Source: CAZGTQ01 sp964528575
GTDB taxonomy: Bacteria > Planctomycetota > UBA1135 > GCA-002686595
Assembly (NCBI GenBank): GCA_964528575.1
Contig: CAZGTQ010000030.1
Span: forward strand, 1 to 9,589
Direction: 5' to 3'
Length of the DNA stretch: 9,589 nt
Shown here: positions 1-4,785 of the stretch, piece by piece
How positions within the stretch are numbered: position 1 is the first letter of the stretch
Layout of the letters: every line of letters starts with the position of its first letter
The notes under the pieces: generated by a model
The model's input: only the letters and a program-made list of their open reading frames with translations
What the model was told of the DNA's origin: nothing
The model's database searches: none
Made by a program: the position numbers and the translations under genes

Positions 1-470
1 TCGGGGTCGCGGTAGAACACGCTGCCGGTGAAGCGCAGCACCAGCGGGATCGTGCCGTCGTGGACCGCGTAGAGGTAGCGGGTCGCGACGAGGTCCGGCG
101 CGATGTCGCAGGGGAACGTGAGCGCGACGGTGGTCTCGCGCTCGAAGGAGCGGACCGGCGTGTCCACCCGCCGCCAGAAGAGGGTGCGCGCCGTCTCCGC
201 CGCGGTGTCGGGGTCGCCGAACAGGTCCTCGAGTCGCGCCCAGGTCGCGCCGTCGTAGCGCCGGCGCGCCGGCTCGATCAGGATCTCGCTCGCCAGCGAC
301 ATCGCGTAGATGGGTCGGGTCGTCCGCTCGCGCACGACGAGCTCGAGCTCGAGCGCCGGCGTCTGCTCGAGCGTCGTCGCCCGCGCCGTCCGCACGTCGA
401 AGCGCAGCTTCGCGACGCCCTGCGCGCCTTTTCGTCCCACGCTGCCGTTCGTGCTCGCTTCGCTCGCCAT
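1..470 (-). CDS. DUF6084-family protein, partial (C-terminus beyond the window)
   Basis: The minus strand reads without a stop from an ATG at 468-470 to the window edge, giving 156 complete codons of a protein that continues outside. An AGAGGA Shine-Dalgarno (minus strand, 476-481) lies about 5 bases before the ATG and supports this start. Visible segments include KLRFDVRTAR (about residue 21), ELELVVRERTTRPIYAMSLASEI (about 41-63, a beta-rich stretch), RTLFWRR (95-101), FPCDIAPDLVATRYLYAV (119-136) and IPLVLRFTGSVFYRDP (141-156). From memory this pattern, especially the TLFW and PL..F.G.VFY motifs, matches the DUF6084 family of about 200 residues, so some 40-50 residues are missing. The function of the family is unknown. 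I recall it mainly in actinobacteria, often near [NiFe]-hydrogenase clusters, but no hydrogenase gene is visible here. There is no signal peptide, so it is probably cytoplasmic. The family call is moderate; that it is a real gene is fairly sure. Confidence 0.72.
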   Translation of the reverse strand, partial: MASEASTNGSVGRKGAQGVAKLRFDVRTARATTLEQTPALELELVVRERTTRPIYAMSLASEILIEPARRRYDGATWARLEDLFGDPDTAAETARTLFWRRVDTPVRSFERETTVALTFPCDIAPDLVATRYLYAVHDGTIPLVLRFTGSVFYRDP

Positions 471-512
471 GTGCGTCCTCTTGAGCGCGCGCCTGCCGCG
501 CCGTGCCGTCGC

Positions 513-562
513 AACCCCGCAACTTCCGCTAACCCCAACTTCCGCAACCCTGCAACTTCCGC
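513..562. repeat. Three tandem copies of a ~17-bp unit upstream of the DUF6084 gene
   Basis: The unit AACCCCGCAACTTCCGC occurs at 513-529, again at 546-562 with one mismatch (AACCCT), and as a 15-base version lacking the internal GC at 531-545. The nine-base core AACTTCCGC is identical in all three (521-529, 537-545, 554-562), at spacings of 16 and 17 bases. On the minus strand the core reads GCGGAAGTT and lies about 50-90 bases upstream of the DUF6084 start codon. That position suits a promoter or a binding site for a regulator on one face of the helix. It could also be a decayed minisatellite with no function. Confidence 0.7.
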
Positions 563-626
563 GCCTCCTCCTCGGGAGCCCGCGCCCGCTCGTGCCCCCG
601 GTCGCCGTTCCGGCGCCGTTCCGCTG

Positions 627-640
627 CGTTTGTACAAACG
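627..640. promoter_or_regulatory. Perfect 14-bp palindrome, candidate operator
   Basis: CGTTTGTACAAACG is its own reverse complement and is unusually AT-rich for this DNA. It lies downstream of the PEBP stop codon and about 157-170 bases upstream of the DUF6084 start, in the same spacer as the 17-bp repeats. Flanking CCGC (621-624) and GCGG (641-644) could extend the symmetry with a two-base offset. It looks like a dimeric-regulator site. A hairpin role in ending the PEBP transcript is less likely because no T-run follows. I know of no specific regulator for this sequence. Confidence 0.45.
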
Positions 641-715
641 GCGGCGGTGCCGCGTGACCGGCTCGCGCCGGGGCGCGCGCGTGGCCGTGCGTCGTCGCTT
701 CGTCCCCGGCGCCCG

Positions 716-1168
716 CTACATCGCGCGCCGCTCGAAACGTCCCATCAGCGACGCCTCGGCGAGGACGTGGCCCTTCATCTGCGTCTCGACGTCGCTGCGG
801 CGCGCGCCGGGCTCGAGCTCGAGCGAGGGCACGTCGAGCGCGTAGAGCTTGAACCAATAGCGGTGGTCGCCGTGCCCCGGCGGGGGACACGGACCGCCCC
901 AACCCTCGTGCTGGAAGTCGTTGCGCCCGCTCGTGCCGACGCCGTCGGCGCGCTCGGGGAGCTCGCCGACGTCCGGCGGGACGTCGTAGAGCACCCAGTG
1001 CGTGAACGTCCCGTCCGGCGCATCCGGGTCGGTGACGAGCAGAGCGAAGCTCTGCGTCCCCTCGGGCGCTTCGGACCAGCTCAACGCGGGCGACACGTCG
1101 TCGCCCTCGCACGTGTAGCGCGGCGCGATGGGTGCGCCGTGCCGCAGCGAATCGCTCCGGAGCTTCAC
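716..1168 (-). CDS. YbhB/YbcL-type PEBP (Raf kinase inhibitor-like) family protein
   Basis: This 150-residue protein is the full usual length of the bacterial phosphatidylethanolamine-binding protein family. Family marks are the DPDAP motif (residues 47-51), the pocket histidine in FTHW (His57), LYDVPP (60-65), the GWGGPCPPPG loop (89-98) and HRYWFKLYALD (102-112). Together these form the small anion- or ligand-binding pocket. The biological role of bacterial members is poorly defined; an effect on kinase or protease signalling is only proposed for them. There is no signal peptide, so it is probably cytoplasmic. The start is GTG at 1166-1168, not ATG. Its Shine-Dalgarno GAGG overlaps the TGA stop of the preceding secreted-protein gene (1179-1181), leaving 10 bases between the two genes, so the pair is probably co-transcribed and translationally coupled. 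The C-terminal Met codon directly precedes TAG at 716-718. The family call is secure. Confidence 0.93.
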   Translation of the reverse strand: MKLRSDSLRHGAPIAPRYTCEGDDVSPALSWSEAPEGTQSFALLVTDPDAPDGTFTHWVLYDVPPDVGELPERADGVGTSGRNDFQHEGWGGPCPPPGHGDHRYWFKLYALDVPSLELEPGARRSDVETQMKGHVLAEASLMGRFERRAM

Positions 1169-1175
1169 GGGGTCC

Positions 1176-1181
1176 GCCTCA
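1176..1181 (-). promoter_or_regulatory. Ribosome binding site overlapping a stop codon (PEBP gene)
   Basis: On the minus strand TGAGG joins the TGA stop of the secreted-protein gene (1179-1181) to the Shine-Dalgarno GAGG of the PEBP gene, eight bases before its GTG start. It decides in favour of the GTG at 1168 and suggests translational coupling. Confidence 0.6.
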
Positions 1182-1604
1182 CAGCCCCGCGATCCGCTGG
1201 ATGCGGAGCGCCTTCTCGGGCGTCGCTCCGTCCCCGCTGCCCTGCGGGTCGACGATGATCGTCAGCGGATCCCCCTGGCGCGCGAGCGCGATGTGCACGA
1301 GCGAGCCCTGCACGTCGAGCCTGGGGTTCAGCTCGTGGGCCGCCTCGAACCACAAGAAGGCCTGGCCCGACTGGAGCTCGTCGAGGCGCAGGTACACCGC
1401 GCCGTCGACGTCGACCATCCAGTTGCCGAGGGTGCCGCTCAGCGCGATCGGGTTCTGCGCGAGCCGGCGCGGCGGGCTCGCCGGCTCGGACGGCGCGGCG
1501 AACGGCACCGTCACCGGCTCCGCGCGCCCACGCGCTATCACAGGGACGAGCAGCGCCGCCGCGACGGTGGCGAGCGTGGGGCGTACGACGTTTCGGATTC
1601 CCAT
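1179..1604 (-). CDS. Small secreted protein of unknown function
   Basis: This 141-residue protein starts at ATG 1602-1604, preceded by GGAG five bases upstream (minus strand). The first 28 residues are a typical Sec signal peptide: basic MGIRNVVR, then the hydrophobic TLATVAAALLVPVIA, then a short polar tail, with cleavage plausible near ARGRA|EP. The mature part of about 110 residues has a Pro/Ser/Ala-rich stretch (about 35-47), then alternating hydrophobic segments: NWMVDVDGAVYLRLDEL (about 61-77), QAFLWFEAAHELN and VHIALARQGDPLTIIVDPQ. This suggests a small beta-sandwich or barrel. There is no cysteine, lipobox or recognisable catalytic motif, and I recognise no family. It sits between the aldehyde dehydrogenase gene (43 bases upstream) and the PEBP gene (10 bases downstream), all on the minus strand, so it probably belongs to one transcript. 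A periplasmic location is inferred from the signal peptide only. Confidence 0.78.
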   Translation of the reverse strand: MGIRNVVRPTLATVAAALLVPVIARGRAEPVTVPFAAPSEPASPPRRLAQNPIALSGTLGNWMVDVDGAVYLRLDELQSGQAFLWFEAAHELNPRLDVQGSLVHIALARQGDPLTIIVDPQGSGDGATPEKALRIQRIAGL

Positions 1605-1647
1605 GGTTTCTCCGAAGCTGGTCCGTGGCAGCTGGATCCGCGGCGCG

Positions 1648-3108
1648 TCAGGGGCGCGCGAGTCGGATCGTCTTGACGTTGGTGAACTCGCGGATCCCGT
1701 GCGCGCCGAGCTCGCGGCCGTAGCCCGAGCTCTTGATCCCGCCGAACGGCAGCCGCGGATCGGAGCGCACGAGGTCGTTGACCGAGCACGAGCCGGCCTG
1801 GAGCTCTTCGCGCGCGATGCGCTCGCCGCGGCGCAGATCGGTCGTGAAGACCGCGGCACCGAGGCCGAAGCGCGTGTCGTTGGCGGCGCGGATCGCGTCG
1901 CGCTCGTCCTCGACGACCGTGATGGACGCGACGGGTCCGAACAGCTCCTCGTCCCAGGCGGGCATCCCCGCGCACACGCCGCCGAGGACGGTCGGCGGGT
2001 AGAACCAACCGGGGCCCTCGGGGACGCGGCCGCCGGTGAGCAGGCGCGCGCCGCGCTCGACGCTCGCGGTCACCTGGCGGTGGAGCTCGTCGCGCAGGTC
2101 CTCGCGCGCGAGGGGACCGAGCTCGACGCCCTCCTCGAGCGGCGGGCCCATGCGGATGCGGCGCATGCGGTCGACGACGAGCCGCTCGAGCTCGTCGCCC
2201 GCGGAGCGCACGACGATGAACCGCTTCGCGGCGATGCAGCTCTGGCCGCCGTTGATCATCCGGCTCGCGACGCACGTGTCCGCCGCGTGCTCGAGGTCCG
2301 CGTCCTCGAGCACGACGTACGCGTCGCTCCCGCCGAGCTCGAGCACCGTCTTCTTGACGTGCGCGCCCGCCTTCGCGGCGATCGCGGCACCCGCGCTCAC
2401 GCTGCCGGTGACGGTCGCCGCCGCGACACGCGGATCCTCGAGCAGGCGCGTCGTCTCGTCCTCCTCGACGAAGAGGTTCGTCAAGAGACCCGCGGGACAG
2501 CCCGCCTCGTCGAGGAGCTCTTCGATCGCGAGCGCGCACGCCGGCACGCTCGACGCGTGCTTGAGCAGCGCACCGTTGCCCGCCATGAGCGCGGGCGCCG
2601 CGAAACGGAACACCTGCCAGAACGGGAAGTTCCACGGCATGATCGCGAGCACGACGCCGAGCGGGCGGTAGCACACGAATGCACACTCGTCCGCACGCTC
2701 GCCCGCACGCTGGCCCGCACTCTGGCCCGCACTCTGGCCGTGCGTCTCGACCGGCTCGTCGGCGAGGTAGCCGGCGGCCGCATCCGCGTAGTGCCGGCAC
2801 GCCCACGCGCACTTCGCGACCTCTTGCTTGCCCTCGGCGAAGGGCTTGCCCATCTCCTCTGCCATCAGCCGCGCGAGTCGCTCCTCGCGGTCCTCGAGCA
2901 GGTCGGCCGCGCGGCGCAGCACGCCGGCGCGCTCGGCCAGCGGCTTGCGGGACCACGCGAGGAACGCCTCGTGCGCGCGCGCGACGCGCTCGCGGACCTC
3001 GTTCGGAGTGTGATTCTCGTACTCCCGCACGACCTCGCCGGTCGCCGGGTTCACGGCGCGCTTCACGTCCTTGCGCCCCGGCTTCGCGCGCTTCGCCTTC
3101 GTCGCCAT
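1648..3108 (-). CDS. NAD(P)-dependent aldehyde dehydrogenase, succinate-semialdehyde dehydrogenase type
   Basis: The protein has 486 residues from ATG 3106-3108 (MATKAKRAKP). It should oxidise an aldehyde to the acid with NAD(P)+ in the cytoplasm. Succinate semialdehyde is the likely substrate by resemblance to short GabD-like enzymes, but this is inferred. Visible marks are PWNFPFWQVFR (158-168, oxyanion Asn160), LLKHAS (181-186, cofactor Lys183), VTGSVSAG (233-240), the general base Glu257 in LELGG, the nucleophile Cys291 in GGQSCIAAKR, EELFGP (387-392) and PFGGIKSSGYGRE (454-466). All catalytic residues are present. Two things are odd: a Lys/Arg-rich N-terminal extension of about 18 residues, and five four-residue repeats (GQSA, GQSA, GQRA, GERA, DECA; about residues 124-143) where relatives have a short link before the YxPLGV strand. 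An in-frame ATG at 3139-3141 would add 11 residues. I prefer 3108, although its Shine-Dalgarno is weak. The enzyme call is secure, the substrate moderate. Confidence 0.92.
   Translation of the reverse strand: MATKAKRAKPGRKDVKRAVNPATGEVVREYENHTPNEVRERVARAHEAFLAWSRKPLAERAGVLRRAADLLEDREERLARLMAEEMGKPFAEGKQEVAKCAWACRHYADAAAGYLADEPVETHGQSAGQSAGQRAGERADECAFVCYRPLGVVLAIMPWNFPFWQVFRFAAPALMAGNGALLKHASSVPACALAIEELLDEAGCPAGLLTNLFVEEDETTRLLEDPRVAAATVTGSVSAGAAIAAKAGAHVKKTVLELGGSDAYVVLEDADLEHAADTCVASRMINGGQSCIAAKRFIVVRSAGDELERLVVDRMRRIRMGPPLEEGVELGPLAREDLRDELHRQVTASVERGARLLTGGRVPEGPGWFYPPTVLGGVCAGMPAWDEELFGPVASITVVEDERDAIRAANDTRFGLGAAVFTTDLRRGERIAREELQAGSCSVNDLVRSDPRLPFGGIKSSGYGRELGAHGIREFTNVKTIRLARP
2680..2739 (-). 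repeat. Five in-frame 12-bp tandem repeats inside the aldehyde dehydrogenase gene
   Basis: Read on the minus strand, the units are GGCCAGAGTGCG at 2728-2739 and 2716-2727 (identical), GGCCAGCGTGCG at 2704-2715, GGCGAGCGTGCG at 2692-2703 and GACGAGTGTGCA at 2680-2691. They encode GQSA, GQSA, GQRA, GERA and DECA. Divergence rises steadily from the first to the last unit, which suggests stepwise duplication at one end. The unit length is a multiple of three, so the frame is kept. The tract falls between EPVET and FVCYRPLGVV, where family members have a surface link. Confidence 0.88.
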
Positions 3109-3236
3109 GCCTGTGGATGGCGGCAACGCGCGTGCCGGCACGACCGGCGGACCGGCGTTTGTAGATTCGGGCCCGCGCGCGAGCGGAGCCCGAGGCAGCT
3201 CCGCCTCCCTGGCACTGGGGTTGCCCGTTCCGTGCC
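3109..3236. promoter_or_regulatory. Divergent intergenic region between the aldehyde dehydrogenase and DksA-like genes
   Basis: The two genes are read away from each other, so these 128 bases should hold both promoters. The only AT-richer stretch is CGTTTGTAGATTC (3156-3168). TAGATT (3162-3167) is a possible -10 element for the plus-strand gene, about 70 bases from its ATG, but I see no convincing -35 box. The first eight bases, CGTTTGTA, match half of the palindrome at 627-640. A 12-bp palindrome, CGTGCCGGCACG, lies at 3131-3142, close to the aldehyde dehydrogenase start. A 7-bp stem, GCGGAGC (3183-3189) with GCTCCGC (3198-3204) around an 8-base loop, would sit in the plus-strand 5' leader. 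Functions are inferred from position only. Confidence 0.45.
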
Positions 3237-3662
3237 ATGAGCGAACGCGACGAGACGAGACGAGCCGGCGACGCGCCCGGCGAGCGCCGGGGCGCCGTGA
3301 TGGCCGAGCCGGAGCTGCGTCACTTCCACGAGCTCCTGCTCGAGCGCGACCGCGAGCTGGGCGCGGACGTCGAGCTGCTCGACCGCGACGCCTCGAGCGC
3401 GCCCGACCAGCCGCGGCCGGAGGCAGCGGAGCAGGCGCGCGCCGTGGAGGATCGGCGCGAGACGCAGCAGCAGCTCGAACGGCAGGACCAGCTCCACGAG
3501 GAGGTGCGGCGCGCGCTCGACAAGATCGAGACCGGCAATTACGGCGTGTGCGAGCGCTGCGGCGCCGCGATCGACCACGATCGGCTCGAGATCATGCCCG
3601 AGACGCGCGCGTGCGTGGCGTGCGAGCGCGCGATCGAGAAGGGGGCGGCGCTCGAGCGGTAG
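3237..3662 (+). CDS. DksA/TraR-family C4 zinc-finger protein
   Basis: This 141-residue cytoplasmic protein has a charged coiled-coil region (about residues 25-100) ending in the hallmark ALDKIETGNYGVCERCG, followed by a C4 zinc finger: Cys105 and Cys108, then Cys126 and Cys129 in RACVACE. DksA-type proteins enter the secondary channel of RNA polymerase through the coiled-coil tip and change promoter choice under starvation, often with ppGpp. The tip region here (about 50-72, DASSAPDQPRPEAAEQARAVED) has acidic residues but not the DxxDxA motif of Escherichia coli DksA, so it may act differently or be only a structural relative. The start is uncertain. ATG 3237 gives an Arg/Glu-rich N-terminal tail, while ATG 3300 (MAEPELRHF) would begin right at the coiled coil. 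Neither has a strong Shine-Dalgarno. The gene leads the plus-strand stress row, 106 bases before the CBS gene. The family is secure, the regulatory role inferred. Confidence 0.9.
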   Translation: MSERDETRRAGDAPGERRGAVMAEPELRHFHELLLERDRELGADVELLDRDASSAPDQPRPEAAEQARAVEDRRETQQQLERQDQLHEEVRRALDKIETGNYGVCERCGAAIDHDRLEIMPETRACVACERAIEKGAALER

Positions 3663-3696
3663 CTGCGCGGCACGCGCATTGCGCGTGACGGAGCTT

Positions 3697-3751
3697 CGGA
3701 CACAAACACACGACGAGCACAGACAGACGAGCACAGACACGACGAGCGGAA
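3697..3751 (+). repeat. T-free leader with 14-bp tandem repeats before the CBS gene
   Basis: These 55 bases contain no T at all. The unit GACGAGCACAGACA is present twice without mismatch (3712-3725 and 3726-3739), followed by a partial copy, GACGAGC (3741-3747). The tract lies directly upstream of the CBS gene. If transcribed it gives a U-free, probably unstructured 5' leader. A unit of 14 bases cannot keep a reading frame, which agrees with a non-coding role. Confidence 0.72.
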
Positions 3752-3756
3752 TGCTC

Positions 3757-3762
3757 GAAGGA
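3757..3762 (+). promoter_or_regulatory. Ribosome binding site of the CBS gene
   Basis: GAAGGA sits six bases before ATG 3769, a near-ideal spacing. It settles the start at 3769 in preference to the in-frame ATG at 3751 or the GTG-like starts further up, which would translate the repeated leader. Confidence 0.7.
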
Positions 3763-3768
3763 CGGACG

Positions 3769-4188
3769 ATGGGACAGAAGATCCGTGAATTGATGACGAA
3801 AGACCCGCTGACGATGGACATAGCGCGTCCGCTCGTCGAGGCGGCGCGGATGATGCGCGACGCGGACGTGGGCGACGTGCTCTGCATGCGCGACGGCAAG
3901 CTCGCAGGCATCGTGACCGACCGCGACATCGTCGTGCGCTGCATCGCGGAGGACGCCGACCCGAAGACGACGCCGGTCGAGAGGGCGTGCTCGCGCGACC
4001 TGACGACGCTGTCGCCGGAGGACGATTCGGACAACGCGGTCAAGCTGATGGGGAAGAAGGCGATCCGACGGATCCCGGTCGTCGAGAACGGCAAGCCGGT
4101 CGGCATCGTTTCGCTCGGCGACCTCGCCGTGGCCCGCGACCGCGAGTCCGCGCTCGGCGGAATCAGCGCCGCGCGGGCGAACCGCTGA
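3769..4188 (+). CDS. CBS-domain pair protein
   Basis: This 139-residue soluble protein is made almost entirely of two CBS domains: the first at about residues 8-62 (IRELMTKDPLTMDI, VGDVLCMRDGKLAGIVTDRDIVVR), the second at about 72-126 (TLSPEDDSDNAVKLMGKKAIRRIPVVENGKPVGIVSLGDLA). Paired CBS domains form a Bateman module that binds adenosine nucleotides or S-adenosylmethionine in clefts lined by motifs such as GIVTDRD (47-53) and GIVSLGD (112-118). Stand-alone pairs of this length, such as the Hrp1 type, are common in stress-response clusters and are thought to sense energy state. The ligand and partner are unknown here. The start at 3769 is chosen for its GAAGGA site. Its TGA stop is part of the Shine-Dalgarno of the next gene, so CBS and PfpI proteins are probably made together. 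The C-terminal tail (about 127-139) is short and polar. Confidence 0.93.
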   Translation: MGQKIRELMTKDPLTMDIARPLVEAARMMRDADVGDVLCMRDGKLAGIVTDRDIVVRCIAEDADPKTTPVERACSRDLTTLSPEDDSDNAVKLMGKKAIRRIPVVENGKPVGIVSLGDLAVARDRESALGGISAARANR

Positions 4189-4190
4189 GG
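4187..4190 (+). promoter_or_regulatory. Ribosome binding site overlapping the CBS stop codon
   Basis: TGAGG at 4186-4190 fuses the CBS stop with a GAGG site, six bases before the GTG start at 4197. This supports the GTG as the true start and translational coupling of the two genes. Confidence 0.6.
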
Positions 4191-4196
4191 CGCGCC

Positions 4197-4712
4197 GTGT
4201 CCCGCATCGCAGCTCTCCTGGCCGACGGTTTCGAGGATTCCGAGTTCACCGTTCCGCGCGATCGGCTGCGCGCGGCCGGCCACCAAGTCGTCGTGCTCGG
4301 CAAGGAGCCGGGCACGATCGAGGGCAAGCGCGGGGATGCGCGCGTCGAGGTCGAGGGGCGCGCGGGCGACGCGTCGCCCGACGATTTCGACGCGCTCCTG
4401 CTCCCCGGCGGATGGTCGCCGGACCACCTGCGCACCGACGAGGGCACGGTCGAGTTCGTGCGCCAGTTCGCGTCGACCGGGAAGCCGCTCGCGGCGATCT
4501 GCCACGGCCCTCAGCTCCTGATCGAGGCCGACGCGGTCCGGGGGCGCACGATGACGTCGTGGCCGTCGGTGCGCACCGACCTGCGCAACGCGGGCGCCGA
4601 GTGGCTCGACGAGGAGGTCGTCCAGGACGGCAGCCTGATCACGTCGCGCAAGCCCGACGATCTCGACGCCTTCTGCAGCGCGTTCCTGGAGCAACTCGAC
4701 GCGCCGGCGTGA
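4197..4712 (+). CDS. PfpI/DJ-1 superfamily protein (YhbO-like type 1 glutamine amidotransferase domain)
   Basis: The protein has 171 residues from a GTG start, the normal length of the family. Visible marks are the glutamate in ADGFEDSEF (Glu13), DALLLPGGWSPDHLR (65-79), the nucleophile elbow AAICHGPQLLIEA (Cys102, His103) and TSWPSVRTDLRNAGAEWLDEEVV (120-142), typical of the PfpI branch. Members are oligomeric cytoplasmic proteins reported as proteases, chaperones or deglycases that act on glyoxal-type damage. Which activity applies is disputed for the family and cannot be told from sequence. In E. coli, loss of the relative YhbO raises stress sensitivity. The gene lies eight bases after the CBS stop codon with an overlapping Shine-Dalgarno. 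No signal peptide is seen. The family is secure. Confidence 0.93.
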   Translation: MSRIAALLADGFEDSEFTVPRDRLRAAGHQVVVLGKEPGTIEGKRGDARVEVEGRAGDASPDDFDALLLPGGWSPDHLRTDEGTVEFVRQFASTGKPLAAICHGPQLLIEADAVRGRTMTSWPSVRTDLRNAGAEWLDEEVVQDGSLITSRKPDDLDAFCSAFLEQLDAPA

Positions 4713-4780
4713 GCCGCGCACCCGGACGCACACCACGGACACACACGACGGACGCACGAGACGGACAAGAAACGGAGGAC
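4711..4780 (+). repeat. T-free leader with 13-bp degenerate repeats before the SIMPL gene
   Basis: Seventy consecutive bases contain no T. Within them a 13-bp unit repeats in register: CCGGACGCACACC (4722-4734), ACGGACACACACG (4735-4747), ACGGACGCACGAG (4748-4760), then a shortened ACGGACAAGAA (4761-4771) and ACGGAGGAC (4772-4780). The last copy carries the GGAGGA Shine-Dalgarno (4774-4779), six bases before ATG 4786, so the ribosome binding site appears to be part of the repeat. The same ACGGAC word occurs before the CBS start (3762-3767). The leader would be U-free and little folded. Confidence 0.72.
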
Positions 4781-4785
4781 TTGCG

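Noticed and set aside
340..356. GAGCTC/CTCGAG alternation, seen also near 811-826
   Set aside because: It encodes Leu-Glu runs with the favoured codons CTC and GAG in both genes, so codon bias explains it.
2680..2739. CRISPR array or iteron cluster
   Set aside because: The units are contiguous 12-mers without spacers and keep the ALDH frame, so they are an in-gene tandem repeat. The same lack of unique spacers rules out CRISPR at 513-562, 3712-3747 and 4722-4780.
3131..3142. 12-bp palindrome CGTGCCGGCACG as an operator
   Set aside because: Pure GC-type palindromes of this size are common in such DNA. It is mentioned with the divergent region but not claimed as a site of its own.
1132..3240. 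A 702-codon plus-strand open frame opposite the ALDH gene
   Set aside because: It is antisense to a gene with complete ALDH motifs. Composition is shadow-like (Arg, Ala, Glu, Val runs), and the apparent RTLARTLART repeat in it is just the ALDH 12-bp repeat read backwards.
3751..3768. ATG at 3751 as the start of the CBS gene
   Set aside because: It lacks a good Shine-Dalgarno, whereas ATG 3769 has GAAGGA at a six-base spacing and starts directly at the first CBS domain.
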